From Diplodia intermedia (Eukaryota; Ascomycota; Dothideomycetes; Botryosphaeriales; Botryosphaeriaceae): a stretch of 64,000 bases of DNA. This document shows positions 20,470-32,624 of this stretch, in pieces. Below the pieces are notes generated by a model, which saw only the letters and a list, made by a program, of their open reading frames with translations, was not told the DNA's origin and ran no database searches. Where the stretch lies: contig JAKEKT010000138.1 in assembly GCA_021495925.1 (NCBI GenBank), positions 1 to 64,000 on the forward strand, read 5' to 3'. Positions within the stretch are counted from its first letter, which is position 1; every line of letters begins with the position of its first letter. The translations under genes and the position numbers were made by a program.

Positions 20470-23400
20470 ATGTTGCTTTCCCGCGTCGTCATCGCGCTGC
20501 ACTGCTGCTGCGCCGCGTGGGCAAGCAGGCACCGAGTCAGGGATCCTGGCCAACTCTCCGACGGTAACCCTCCCTTCTCCTGCACCCACCTACCATTTTC
20601 TGACCCCTTCAGCCTGGGCCTTTTCCAATTCGTCCATCGCTATCAGCTCTACCAGCAGTCCTTCTTTGTTGCCCGAACCGTCAATAGCCTCGTCGGTGGT
20701 CAATGTCCAGACACTTCCAATCTCGTCGCCAGTGGAGCCGCTAAGCACCCAAGCGGCAACCAACTCGACCGTGACTTCCGAGCCAGTGTATACGCCTGTG
20801 AATGCTCCAGTCACCCCTGTGTCGACTACATCAGAAGGACCCGCAGAAAATGCACTCAATTCAACTACCATTGTTAATACACCTGTGTACACTTCCAATA
20901 CGCCCGTTCCAACCACATCCAACCTCGCTACAGACAATGGCCTCAATTCAACAGCCAGCACCCACACACCTGCGTACACTTCAAGCACACCCGTAGACGT
21001 TGGACTCAATTCCACTGCCAGCCTCTACACGCCTGTCTCCACGCCTGTCTACACGCCTGTCTACACGCCTGTCTACACGCCTGTCTACACGCCAAACACG
21101 CCCGTAGACAATGGACTCAATTCCACCACCAGCTTCCCCACTTCGCCAGGTGTGCTCCCCGCCAACCAGTCGAGTTCGGTAATCCAAAGTCTCAATCAAA
21201 CATTTCCAACCCTCACTGTGTTCACCCTTTCCACGCCGTTCTACGCTTCCGGCACCGGCAATACACCAATTGGCACCGGCACTCCGGCGAGGCCGACCTA
21301 CGTGAAGCCCGGCAACGACTCCAGCAATGGCACCTGTGGCTGTACTGTCAACGTTCGCAATGCTGAAATTGGATACTGGTATTCCTTGGACCAGTATTTC
21401 CAGGTTGCAACTTTCTACTCAACCTCTGTCGGAACAGGCGTCACCTGGGGATACGAGATAGCAACCACCACCTTCAACCTCATCGAATCCGTGCAAGAGG
21501 GTCTTGTGCAATACGACATGACCTCAGCATGGGATCCTGCGACCAATCAGACAACTTACGACTTCTTTGCCTTCACTCTGCCCATGCCAGCAGCAGCCAC
21601 CACCTCGATCATGTCGAGGACTGAGTACTCTGCCGTTCCAACTACACCTCTTACGCAGCAGAACATCGTTGACTCTCTTTACATCGACCTACCCCCTGCC
21701 GAGGTTGCTTTCACTGGCCCTTCGAGCACAGTCTTCGTGGCGCCTTCCGGGACGCCTTTCGTCGCATACTCGAGCTATGAAGTAGAGAAGGCTGAGCCAG
21801 TCATCGATGCCTTTGGCAAAGTATCGTGCAAGACATCCGTCACATCCTACGACTTGGCAGAGCCCTATGCCTTTGAGTACAACGGGGATGCACTGGGAAG
21901 CGCCGCCGAAGCTTCGGGGGAGATTCCTGCCGACTTCCTGCAGTCGATCCCGCAATCAAGCTGTGTCGCAGGCACTTACCAGGGACCCGTCACCATCATC
22001 TACGTCCTCCACATCATCTATGGCACGCCGTGGACGCCTTTCATCGGCCACGTCGAGTCCTCGGTCGAACAACTCGAGCTGCCAACCATCACCGCCGCCT
22101 CCTCGACCTACAGGCCCAAATCACACGTCGAGTCGTCTGCAGAAGACTTGCCGCCTTCCCTCACCAAAGGTACTTCCAAAATTTCCACTAAAGGGTTTGA
22201 TGACTACATTGCCCACATCGAGTCGGCTCTGTCGGAGCTCGGTCTTCCCACTGTCGTGTTGGTTAATACTAAAGCGTCTATCACAGCAGCCGGCCGAACG
22301 ACTCAGGCCGCCCCGGGCGGTAATGGTGCGACCACGGCCCTCGCCACTCGATTGACCCAGATTAGCGGCGACGATAGCACGAGCGCCGCCGGCGGCGGCG
22401 GCGTGCCCGGTCTCGGCCAGATCATTTCTGCCATCGCGTCCCAAGCCAACGGTGATGGAGGTTCGTCGTCCGGCGGGAACTCTCAGGACGGTGGGGCTGG
22501 CTCGGGCAACTCAGGCTCGGGTAACTCTGGATCTGGGAGCTCGGGAAATTCTGGCTCGGATAACTCAGGGTCTGAGAATTCCGGATCTGGAAACTCGGGA
22601 TCTGGGAGCTCTGGATCTGGAAGCTCGGGGTCTGGGAGCTCTGGATCTGGGAGCTCAGGGTCAAGCAACTCAGGGTCGAGTGGCTCGGGATCGAGCAATT
22701 CAGGATCCGGGAGCTCGGACACTGGGAACTCAGGTTCAAGCAATTCTGGATCTGGAAGCTCGGGATCTGGAAGCTCGGGGTCTGGAAGCTCGGGGTCTGG
22801 GAGCTCGGGCTCCAGTGACTCGGACTCGAGCGGTCAGGGTTCGAGTGGTCAGGGCTCGAGCAATTCTGGATCTGGAGCCTCTGATTCAAGTAGCTCTGGT
22901 GGGTCTTCAAATGAAGGTTCCTCGAACAGTAACTCAGGGTCAAACAACGGAGGCTCGGGTTCAGAAAATGGAGGCACTGGGTCATCAAATGGAGGAACTG
23001 GATCATCAAATGGAGGAACTGGATCATTAAATGGAGGGACTGGATCCGAAAATGGCGGATCTGGCTCAGGTTCTGGGTCTGGCTCCTCAAATGGTGGCTC
23101 TGGATCGGGAAATCTCGGTGGTAACTCGCAAACCTCCCCCCTAGTTATTGTTGCAGGATCCCAAACGGCCACGATGGATTCCTCCTCTAAGTTCGTTATT
23201 GGTGGGCAAACTCTATCTCCCGGCGGCCAAGCCATTACCGTGGATGGCACAGTTCTTTCCCTATCACCCTCTACAACAGCGGTGGCCATCAACGGACAAG
23301 AATCAAGTTTCGCTGGAAGTTCGATCACGGAAGGCCAAGGACCAGCCGAGATAGGAAAACCTCCGATCGTCACTATCGGTTCTGTCGCCTATACGGCCAA

Positions 23401-25534
23401 TGCGGCTACACAATATTACCTCGCGCCCGGCCAGACCCTAACTGCCGGTGGCGTTGCGACAGTGGACGGTACTGTTGTCAGCCTCGGACCATCGGCAAGC
23501 TACGTCGTCGTCGGTGGTGCAACGCAGACGTTTCCTTCGGCCCTGATCACTCCGGCACCGAATCCGGCATTTGCAGCTGGTGCGGCGCCCACATTCTTGA
23601 TCGCTGGGGAAACCCTTACGCCGGGAGGGTTGGTCGTGGTCAGCGGCACGACCATTTCGCTGGACAGCGGCGCCAATAACCTTGTCGTTGATGGAGTCAC
23701 GAGAGCAGTCGGAGCTGGTGTTGGCATTGCTGGCCAACCTCTGATAACAGTCGCCGGCACGCCGTATCCTGCTGCGGATGGAACCTCGTTCATTGTTGGA
23801 GACCAAGTTCTCACTCCTGGCGGGGTCATTCTCGTGGATGGTACTACCGTGTCACTCGACTCCACAGACAAGACAGTTTACTTCAACGGAGTTGCTTCGC
23901 CATTGGCCACCTCGAATCCCTTCAGCACATCTCTGCCAATTCTGACTATTGGTGGAAGCACCGTTACCCCGCAAACAGTCGGTGGCAATGTCGGATACGT
24001 CATTGGAGGGCAGACACTTGTACCGGGAGGCTCGATTTCGACGGATGGGACACTCATTTCGCTCGCCCCAGGAGCAACTGCGGTCGTTGTCAATGGTGTC
24101 ACACAAGCCTTGAATCCCGTCATCGCCACCAGTCTACCAAATGTAGTGGTTGGTGGAACCACTATCGCTGGCATCAACAAAGTAGGTGGGACATACATTA
24201 TCGGTGGACAAACCCTTGTTCCAGGCAGCTCGATCACGGTGGACGGCAAAGTCATTTCATTGGCCCCAGGGGGGACTGCGTTGGTGGTGGATGGCGTCAC
24301 GCAAAGCTTGGATTCTGCGATGGTCACCAGTCTACCAGACGTAGTAGTGGGCGGCACAACACTCTCTGGTATTGTCGGAGCAAGTAACACCTACATCGTT
24401 GAAGGGAAAACCCTCACCCCGGGCGGATCGATCACGGTAGACGGCACAATCATCTCATTAGCCCCCGGGGGAACAGCGCTGGTGGTTAACGGCGTCACAC
24501 AAACTCTGGGCGCGGGGATCGTTACCAGTTTACCGGACATAATCGTGGGTGGGACAACCCTCTCTGGTATTGCCGGCGCAGGCAGCACCTACGTGGTTGA
24601 AGGGAAAACCCTCACTCCGGGCGGGTCGATCATGGTAGACGGTACCATCATCTCACTGGCCCCAGGAGCAACCGCGCTGGTCATCGACGGCACCACGCAA
24701 GCTTGGGGAAGCACCGCCAGCCTTTCCGACATCGTGATCGGCGGAACAACGCTTTCCGGTCTGTTCGGAGCCGGCAGCACGTACGTGATCGACGGGCAGG
24801 TCCTCACCATCGGCGGCACCATCACCGTCGACGGGACGACGATATCCTTCCCCTCGGCCACCGCCGTCGTCATCAACGGCATCACGCAGACCCTCGTCGC
24901 CCCCGCCTACACGACCAACGCCCCGGCCCTCACCATCGGCGGCACCGTCTACACCGACCTCCCCGGCCCCGGCACCACCTACGTCATCGACGGCGCCACG
25001 CTCACCCCCGGCGGCGCCGTCACCGTCGACGGCACCACAATCTCGCTCAGCCCGTCGGCCACCGCGCTCGTCGTCGACGGCGTGACGCAAACATTGTTCC
25101 CGGCCACGAGCACCGCAGCACCCACTCGCTTCCCCATCCTCACCATCGACGGCCAAACGTACACCGCGCTCCCCAACTCGGGCAGCGCGGGCCCCACGTA
25201 TGTCGTCGGAGGCCAGTCGCTGACGCCCGGCGGGTACGTCGTCGTCGACGGGACGACCGTCTCCCTCGGCGCCGAGGCGACGGTGCTCGTTGTCGGTGGC
25301 CGGACGCAGACGCTTGCTGCGCCGGCGGGTGCGACCGCAACAGCAGGGGAGGGCGCGTCGGCTGGGTCGAATGCTGGGGCGACGGCGACGGCGACGCGGA
25401 CTGGTAGTGGTGGTGCTGCGGAGTATACGGGGGCCGCCTCGGCGGTGGGTGTGGGTAAGGATGGCAGTAGTGGGGTTTCGTCGCTTTTCGTCGGTGTGGT
25501 GTTTACTGTGCTGATAGGGTTGTTTGCGTGGTAA
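20470..25534 (+). CDS. Large GPI-type cell-surface protein with Ser/Gly linker and eleven beta-repeats
   Basis: Exon 1 (20470-20563) and exon 2 (20613-25534), split by a 49-nt GTAACC...CAG intron, give 1671 residues. I chose the ATG at 20470 because it starts a signal peptide (MLLSRVVIALHCCCAAWA) that splices in frame. In order: a Ser/Thr/Pro/Asn-rich stalk (~32-260) with TPVY repeats; a non-repetitive region (~265-620) with a few Cys and Trp/Tyr; a Gly-Ser-Asn linker (~640-865); eleven ~60-residue repeats (~873-1600), each with a core like GGQTLTPGGSITVDGTVISL; and a C-terminal hydrophobic tail (FVGVVFTVLIGLFAW) after small residues, fitting a GPI signal. The layout suggests a wall-anchored adhesin or coat protein; no enzyme motif is visible. 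Confidence 0.85.
21024..21093 (+). repeat. 12-bp tandem repeat encoding Thr-Pro-Val-Tyr
   Basis: Four to five near-identical copies of ACGCCTGTCTAC encode TPVYTPVYTPVY in the stalk of the surface protein. Perfect DNA identity suggests recent slippage or expansion. Confidence 0.9.
22497..23115 (+). repeat. Gly-Ser-(Ser/Asn) linker array
   Basis: About 200 residues made of GSG-SS, GSN-SG and NGGTGS units. Early units resemble each other at DNA level (TCTGGATCTGGGAGCTCG-like), later ones are ATCAAATGGAGGAACTGG repeats. It separates the N-terminal region from the beta-repeats. Confidence 0.9.
23140..25320 (+). repeat. Eleven tandem ~60-residue beta-repeats
   Basis: Each unit contains (G/D/E)G-Q/K-x-L-T-P-G-G-x-I-x-V-D-G-T-x-I-S-L followed by A-x-V-V-x-G-x-T-Q. 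Units seven and eight (near 24385-24680) are the most alike in DNA, while the last units (after ~24760) switch to strongly C-ended codons. Confidence 0.9.
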
Positions 25535-26502
25535 TTTTCTTCTTCTTCTTTTATGTCTTCTTGATGGATTGATTGGTTTGAAAAAAAGGCGGTTGGGGGA
25601 TCTATGGGAAATTATGAGGTTATGACATTGAAGCGTACGATAGTACTTGGGAGAGTCACGACATGTTTGAGACTGTAATATCTAGTAGATAGCCTTTTGT
25701 TTCACACGAACCCCACTCTCCTTGAAGCCGGAGTTGGTGTGACAGTTGGAGCTGTAGCCGGAGCGAGCCGTATTAGTTCACAGTATAAATATTTTGGCAA
25801 CACAGTCTATTCTCGTCCGCGGTAACTACAAATTCTGACATGGCACGCTCTCACTACGGGTGACGAAAGGATTTAGCCACCCGCATCTATCTTACATAGA
25901 TGCCGCATTAAAATATTTATGTAGGCAGTTGAAGTCAAAGTCGGGCCGTAAATATAGGTTTTGAATTCGTGCATCTACGTCCGGATCTTATATTCGATTA
26001 CCCGTCCCATGTAGAATTTTTTTCGCGTAGGGCAGATGCGGTGAGCAATTTCTTTTGTTATCCACCATGCTCTGAAGATCTATGCGACGTCTGGTATGTT
26101 TAAGTGCAATGGTCGATGACTAGGTAGATAGACACAACACAGGCAGCGGGCATGATGTCGCAATGCCGCGGTTGCATACACAAACACCATGCAGCAGGTA
26201 GGACGCCAGATCTCAAAAGCGTGAAGACATTAGAAATGACAGGCTAGCCTTTCGAGAGAGGAACGAAAGAAAAAAAAAGTCTCATCGCTATCACCTCTTC
26301 TTTACCTGTAGCGTCTCGTCTGATAAGCTGGCGATTAGTATCTCATTGAAAGAGAGACCGAAAAAGAGCACGCCGTCGTCGAAAAAGACAGATGGCCAGA
26401 ACCAATGAATCGAGTGTATAAAGCGACACCCATCCACCAGAATCCCCTGCCCCCCAACCAACCCACGCACCCGTCTCTTGATCCGCAGCGCATTCGGCCG
26501 CA
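25535..26502. other. AT-richer intergenic region with a short inverted repeat
   Basis: 3' flanks of two convergent genes. ATAAATATTTT (25785-25795) and its exact complement AAAATATTTAT (25910-25920) lie ~114 bp apart; this could be a decayed miniature element or chance in AT-rich DNA. No gene is supported. Confidence 0.4.
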
Positions 26503-28472
26503 TCAGAGCTTCGCCTTCGCCTCCACCGCCTCCCTCCTCGCCAACTCCCTCAGGTCCTTCCGCAAGATCTTGCCAGACGGGCTCTTCGGGACGGCCGGGA
26601 TGAAGACGACGCCGCCCCGCAGGCGCTTGTGGTCCGACACGTTCCGCGCGACGTACTCTTCGATCTGCTTCGCCGAGATGCTTGGCTGTTTGTCTTGAGT
26701 GGTGTCTGCGGCGGCGGCGACGACGACGTAGGCGCGCGGCACCTCGGTGCTGCCGTCTTCGGACTGTACGCCGATGACGGCGGCATCGAGGATGAGCGGG
26801 TGGGCGAGGAGCAAGGCTTCGAGCTCGGCGGGGGCGACTTGGAGGCCTTTGTATTTGATAAGTTCCTGGACGGGGGAGGTAAGTTAGTGGTGATAGTCAG
26901 AGATGATTGTGGAAATGGGGGGATGGAATGGAGGAAACGGAGGACGAAAAATAAGAGGAAAGCACCACCAAACTCACCTTCTTCCGATCCACGATATAAA
27001 ACTTGCCGTCCCTAAAGATGGCAACATCCCCCGTACAAAACCACCCATCCCGAAACGCCTCCTTGTTCGCCTCCTCATTGCCATAATACCCCTTTGTCAC
27101 AACAGGGCCTTTTACCAGCACCTCGCCCGGCTTCCCGGGCTCAACATCCCTCCCCTCATCATCGACCAACCGTGCCGTGTGGTTAGCAATCAAACACGAA
27201 ACGCTGCCTGACGTGTCGCTTTGGCCGTTGGGCAACAGGGTGATGCTGCCGGTCGTCTCGCTAAGGCCCCAGGTCTGCACAATGGTGGTTTTCCCTTTGC
27301 CCAGCTTCTTGCTCGCGGCTAGTTGCAGCTCCTTGCCTAGCGGCGCGGCGCCACTAACGGCGTGTTGGAGGGTGTCAAACTGGTCGGTGACGGCCGGATG
27401 CTTGGCGATGGCCAGCCAGATGGGCGGGACGGTGAAGAAGGTAGTGATGGCGTACTTTTTGTTGTAGGCAAGGAAGGAAGGGAAGTCAAATTTGGGCATC
27501 CAGTAGACAGTGCCGCCCATGTAGCTTTTTGTGGGTCAAGTTAATTGATGTTGTGTTTTGGGGCGATGAGGCTAACTTACACCGGGTTGATCAGATAGCC
27601 CTGGATACCAGCAATGTGTGCAGTCGGCAGGTGTGCCAGCGTGCGGTGCTCGAAGGTCGGGTTGTACGCTTTGTTGTACGCTTTCCAGGGGTCAAGCGCT
27701 GTGCAGGCTTCGGCAACGACGTTGGCGTGCGAGAGCTTGACGCCTTTGGGGAGGCCTGTCGTTCCGGACGAGTAGATGAGGATGATGAGGCTCTCCTGTA
27801 GCGTCTTCCTATCGGTGATAACCTGCCATTCCAGGCTCTTTTGGCTGACAACGTTTTTGCCGTCGGAGGCTCGGTTGAGGGCATACTGGCCTCCACTGGG
27901 GATCACGAGGATACGTTCAGGGGGCAGGCCAACGTCTTTGGCGGCGGCGATGGCGATGGGCTTGGTGTCTTCGTTGCAGATGAGAAGGCTGCTGTCTCCT
28001 TGTCGCAGCTGCCGGGCGAGGTCTGCGGGCGTAGCAGAGGGGCTCGCAGCGGAGAAGACGCCGCCTGCACAAACAACTCCGTAGAAAGCCATGGGAAGAA
28101 GGTGGTGGCCAGTAGAAATGCAAGTCACGACATCTTTCCCGGCTCCGGAGGATCCGATGCCAAAGTGGTTCCGTAGAGCGTAGCCGGTTTGCTTGGTGAG
28201 AATGCGAGCCTGGGATTTGGTGACAAGATGGGTCGGATTGGCGGCCGAGACATGGAGCGGTGCTTCTTCCTTCGCAGACGAGTGGTGAGACTCTGTTGGT
28301 GGGTTAGAATCTGGGTTAGAATCGAAATGGAAGAAGCAGATAGGCGGGATTCACCGAACAGAAGGGTCAGAAGATCCAGGTCGGGAATAGAGTAGGTTGC
28401 AGGACACCGATAGACGATGCCCTCAGCCGTCCTCTCGACAACAGTAGCCATTCCCTTGGGTTGCGAAGCCAT
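26503..28472 (-). CDS. 4-coumarate-CoA-ligase-like acyl-CoA synthetase with peroxisomal targeting signal
   Basis: Four exons (28472-28355, 28292-27581, 27524-26978, 26865-26503) give 579 residues. The adenylate-forming core motif (YSSGTTGLPKGVKL, 213-226), the QTWGLSET region, GWFCTGDVA, VDRKK-ELIKYKG and the C-terminal Lys motif PKSPSGKILRKDL are all present, as in the ANL superfamily. Such enzymes activate aromatic or fatty acids with ATP to CoA thioesters. The protein ends Ala-Lys-Leu, a PTS1 peroxisomal import signal, so it probably feeds side-chain shortening in peroxisomes. It is divergent from the zinc alcohol dehydrogenase, a pairing that fits aryl alcohol/aldehyde and acid handling (inference). 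Substrate is not certain. Confidence 0.9.
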
Positions 28473-29222
28473 GGTCAAAGACTCAAAGGCTATCAAGTCA
28501 AGGAGGAGCGCGGAAAGCTTATATCGTGCAGTCCGAAGCTTAGACCTCGGGACCCTGTTCTCCAGTTGCACCCCGCATTCTCCGCAGACTCGGATTTAAG
28601 CCGACCCTAGACCCGGGTTTGAGGCATTGGATGCTCAAGCTAAAGAGCGTCCGTTGCTCGACCGTCTAATGAGCGCTGTGTCGATCGCATGCTCCTTGAG
28701 TGCTGATTGTCGGGCTGCGTCATCGTTCAGCCGTGACTCGCGCCTCATTCGGATGTGCAGCGCTCTCCACCAACCCCTACTCAGTCGCCGGATCACTAAA
28801 TGGAGGCGTTCCTTGAGTGAGACTGGGCATCGTAGCATTTTTGGCGCGTAGTCCCGGCGCGTGGCAGAGTTCCGGGTACGCTGCCACTTGCGAGGCTGCG
28901 GTGGTGCAGCAGAGGAGGCTCCGACCGGATGATTTGATGAAAGTCCCGAGAAAAAAAAAGCCGGCTTTTGTGCGGACAATCGTTGTTGCGAACCTAGAGT
29001 TCCTTCCCTTCTTTGCTAGAGCCGGCGGCGCGTGGGGCGTACCTGGCGTGCCCCGCGTCACCCCCGCTTCCTTCTGCTGATAGGATATCTGGCCCTCAAC
29101 GCCGACCCTCTGGATAAGACTGCCCACCATGGATTTCCGCAACAATCTTTCGCTGCTAAATGCAAAATATCGAGAACCCCCTTGGGACACTATCTGATTC
29201 CCATTGACGTCATCGTTCCCCA
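28473..29222. other. Divergent promoter, 4CL-like ligase / alcohol dehydrogenase
   Basis: 750 bp shared between two head-to-head genes. I see no clear TATA box near either start and no other gene. Confidence 0.45.
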
Positions 29223-30667
29223 ATGGCAGCCGCCGACGACACCTCGCCCATCACCACCAAAGCCCTCGTCGCCCGCGGGCCCTTCTCCCAAGGCAAGTGG
29301 GCCGTCGAGGACGTGACCCTCCGCGCCCTCAAGCCGGACGAGCTCGTCGTCGAGATCATCGCCTCGGGCATCTGCCACACCGACCTGCACTGCGGCAACA
29401 CACCCGACGACCAAGGCGTGCCCGCCGTCTACTACCCGCGCGTCCTGGGACATGAAGGTGCGACAACTGCTTGTCCATTTCCTTATATCTACACGGAGAC
29501 CTGTTCCTGTGCTGCCCTCAACCAGCCTTCCACTGCTAACACAGCAACAACGAACCAGGCTCCGGCTACGTGCGCCGCGTGGGCAGCGCCGTGACAGGCG
29601 TCGCGCCGGGCGACCCCGTTCTCCTCTCCTTCTCGTACTGCGGCAACTGCCACGTCTGTCGCACCGGGCCGCCATCGCACTGCAAGACCTTCTTCGACAT
29701 CAACTTCATGGGCGAGCCCGTCTTCTCTCCTGCTGCTGCCGAAGGAGGAGGCGATCCGACCATCGGCGGCCGCTTCTTCGGCCAGTCCAGCTTCGCCAAA
29801 CACACCATCGTCAGCGACAAGTGTGTCGTCAACGTCGCGGGGCTGGGTCTCGAGCGCGACGACTTGAAGCTGCTGGCGCCGCTGGGCTGCGGCCTGCAGA
29901 CGGGCAGCGGAACGGTCGTGAATGTCATCGATGCCGGAGAAGACGATGAGATCGCGGTGGTGGGCATGGGGGGTGTGGGGTTGGCGGCTGTCATGGTACG
30001 TAAAGCAGGAGGAATCCAAACTCTCCCATCGTCGTCGCTCGTATATATCTTTGCCTCATAACAGCCATCCCAACCTTTCCCCTCCCCGCTAACAAGAAGC
30101 CACCACCGCCACCCACAACAGGCCGCAAAGAACCGAAACTGCAAAACAATAATCGGCATCGACCGCATCCAATCGCGCCTCGACCTGGCCGAATCCCTCG
30201 GCGCAACCCACACGATCAACACTAGCACCCTTCCCCCCTCCCCATCCACTTCTTCCTCCTCATCATCATCAGACGACGACGACCCGCTCATCTCGGCCAT
30301 CCGCGCCGCCACGACGGACCGCCTCGGCCCCACCGTCTGCGTCGACACGAGCGCGCACCCGCCGCTCGTCGCCGCCCAGCTGGCCGCCGCGCGCTACATG
30401 GGCCGCGTCGTCCAGGTCGGCACCGGCATGCCCGACGCCCGCCTGTCCATCCACATGCAGAGCTTCATGGTCAGCGGCAAGCAGTACCTCGGCGCCGTCC
30501 AGGGCCACTGCCGCCCGCGCGACCACGTCCCCCGCATGGTCCGCTGGTGGCGCGACGGCGTCTTCCCCGTCGAGCGGCTGGTGGCGTTTTTCGACGTGGC
30601 CGACTTCGCCGAGGCGGTCGAGGTTATGGGGAAGGGGGGCGTGGTGAAGCCTATTATTGTGTGGTGA
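29223..30667 (+). CDS. Zinc-dependent alcohol dehydrogenase (aryl-alcohol type)
   Basis: Three exons (29223-29457, 29559-29995, 30122-30667; introns 101 and 126 nt) give 405 residues. The medium-chain dehydrogenase layout is complete: catalytic zinc ligands C51 (GICHTDLHC) and H77-E78 (VLGHEG), the structural zinc set C106-C109-C112-C120, the LGCGLQTGSG segment, and a Rossmann nucleotide site (VVGMGGVGLAA). The LGCGLQTG and NFMG features resemble aryl/benzyl alcohol dehydrogenases that interconvert alcohol and aldehyde with NAD(P). A Ser/Asp-rich insert (TSSSSSSSDDDD) interrupts the cofactor domain. There is no targeting signal. Head-to-head orientation with a peroxisomal CoA ligase suggests shared regulation (inference). 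Confidence 0.92.
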
Positions 30668-30884
30668 GGATGGTTGGGGGGGAAGGGGGGGCTTGGATTG
30701 GGAGGTATGAGTGTGGAGGGGAGTGAAGGGGTTTTTCAGGGGGTCTCCTCGCACACGATACCATTTGGGGATTTGCAAGGAGAGCATTTAAAAATTAAGA
30801 AAATAATAGCGCTCTCGTGACATATCATGACAATGCAGAGGTCCATAACACCCTGTAACCCATGGGAACCCGAACAAGACCAGC

Positions 30885-32624
30885 CTACTCCTTCCGCACC
30901 TTCCTGTACACAACCACCCTCGTCCCATCCCCGAGCCTCTCGTGCTCCGGCACCAAAGCGTACTTCCCCCTCCACGGCAGAACCTTCCACCACACCGCCC
31001 AGTACAGCACGCCGCCCGCCAGCACCGCAATGCCGACGATCGGATACAGCCAGTACGGCAAGGTCTCGGTGTCCCCCTTGCCCCCGGGCGGCCGCAGGAA
31101 CGGGGCGACGAGCAAAAAGCACTGGGCGAGCAGGTAAAAGGCGGCGACGGGGCGCCAGCAACGGAAGGGGCGGGGGGCGTGGGGCGCGACGCGGCGCAGC
31201 CAGAAGAAGGCGACGACGACGAGGAGGTTGACGACGGAGCCGGGGTAGCCCTCGACGTCGAGGACGAAGGCGTAGGCGTCGCCGAAGGGCACGGCGGCGA
31301 TTACGAGCAAGGAGGGGAGGAGGTGCAGCAGCAGGCCGGGGCCGGGCGAGCCGCGGGGCCGCGACGACGCCCAGAAGCGGGCGCAGGGCAGCACGCCCTC
31401 CTTGGCGAGCTCCTGGTTGACGCGCGACTGCGCGAAGGTGACGGTGAGGACGTTGCCGAGGGCGGAGAGGGCGACGAGGGCGGCGAGGGCGCGCGGGGCG
31501 GCGGCGCCGGCGAAGACCTTGGACACGAAGAGGGAGGCGACGGTGACGCCGCTGCGGGAGATTTCCTGCGGCGTCGCGGCGGCGAAGTAGGAGACGTTGG
31601 CGAGCAGGTAGAGGATGCCGCAGGTCGAGAGGCCGAGGGGCCCGGCGATTTTGAGCGTGCGGACGGGGTCGCGGACTTCGTTGAGGACGTTGGCGGCGTT
31701 GGACCAGCCGGCGTAGGAGTTGAGGACTTTGAAGAGCGCCGTGGCGTAGAGGTTGCTGCTCGTCGCGCTGCCGGCAAAGGCGTGCCGGAAGGAGGCGTGT
31801 GGGTCCGAGACTCGCGGGGCGCCGCCGGATAGCACGACCCAGCCGGTTACGACGATGAAGAGGAGGGTGAAGATTTTGATTAGTACGATGAAATTCATGC
31901 CGCGGACGCCGAGCTTGGGGAGGAAGGTGTGCAGGGCAGTCACGAAGGTGATGACCCCGATAGCGATGCTGCGCTTCTGCCATTCTGTCGCCGTGTGGCC
32001 GGTAGCGACGAGGATGTTGGAGGCGAAGATGATGCAACCGGATGCTTGCTCTCGGGTCAGCACTTAGAGCGTTCTAGAGGGGCAGAGGCGCCATATGCGT
32101 ACCCGTGAAGCCGAGCAGCACGGCCTGGAAGGCGAAGACGACAGTGGCGAGTAGCTTCGGTCGCTTGTAAGCTGCCTCGAGATACACCTTGGATCCTCCG
32201 CTACGTGGGATCATGCATCCCAACTCCAGCCAAATGAAAAGGCCGGCGAAGGCCAACACCAATCCAAAAACCCACAGCAGTAGCGCGGCACCCACGCTGC
32301 CCACGCTGTCAGTGATGGAGGACGGCGTGGAGAAGATGCCGGTTCCAATAATTCTGCCGATACTGTGGATGAGTCGAAGTTAGCTTCAGGAACACAAAGG
32401 GGTGCTTCACGAGGGACGTGCATCAGGAAGGTTGTGGAGACCAGGCCGAGGTGACGTCCCAGTCCTCCTGCTGCCGCTTCCTCGGAGCCGAGCTCTCCAG
32501 CAGTCAGAGTGCTGGGATTGCCATCGGTTTTCAGTGCCGGACCATCTGCGGATGACGTTTCTCCGGTGGTGCCATAGTTCTCGCGGAAGGACTTTGATTT
32601 CCTGAGCGCTGAGTTAACAGACAT
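30885..32624 (-). CDS. Amino acid permease, high-affinity methionine (MUP) type
   Basis: Three exons (32624-32422, 32362-32103, 32044-30885) give 540 residues. A ~65-residue polar N-terminus precedes about twelve membrane helices of the APC superfamily. The consensus IIGTGIFSTPSSI in TM1, FIWLELGCMIPRSGGSKVYLE, and ALVALSALGNVLTVTFAQSRVNQELAKEG place it with yeast MUP1/MUP3-like permeases in the plasma membrane. Intron 1 starts with GC rather than GT: only the AT|GCACGT donor joins in frame to the acceptor before TATCGGC, and the result has exactly the spacing of family members between the LGLVST and IGTGIF motifs. Methionine as substrate is inferred from family. Confidence 0.88.
32363..32421 (-). 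other. GC-AG intron in the permease gene
   Basis: Donor GCACGT and acceptor CATCCACAG, 59 nt. No GT donor of the needed phase is available near the conserved junction, while the GC donor gives a product of family-typical length. Confidence 0.7.
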
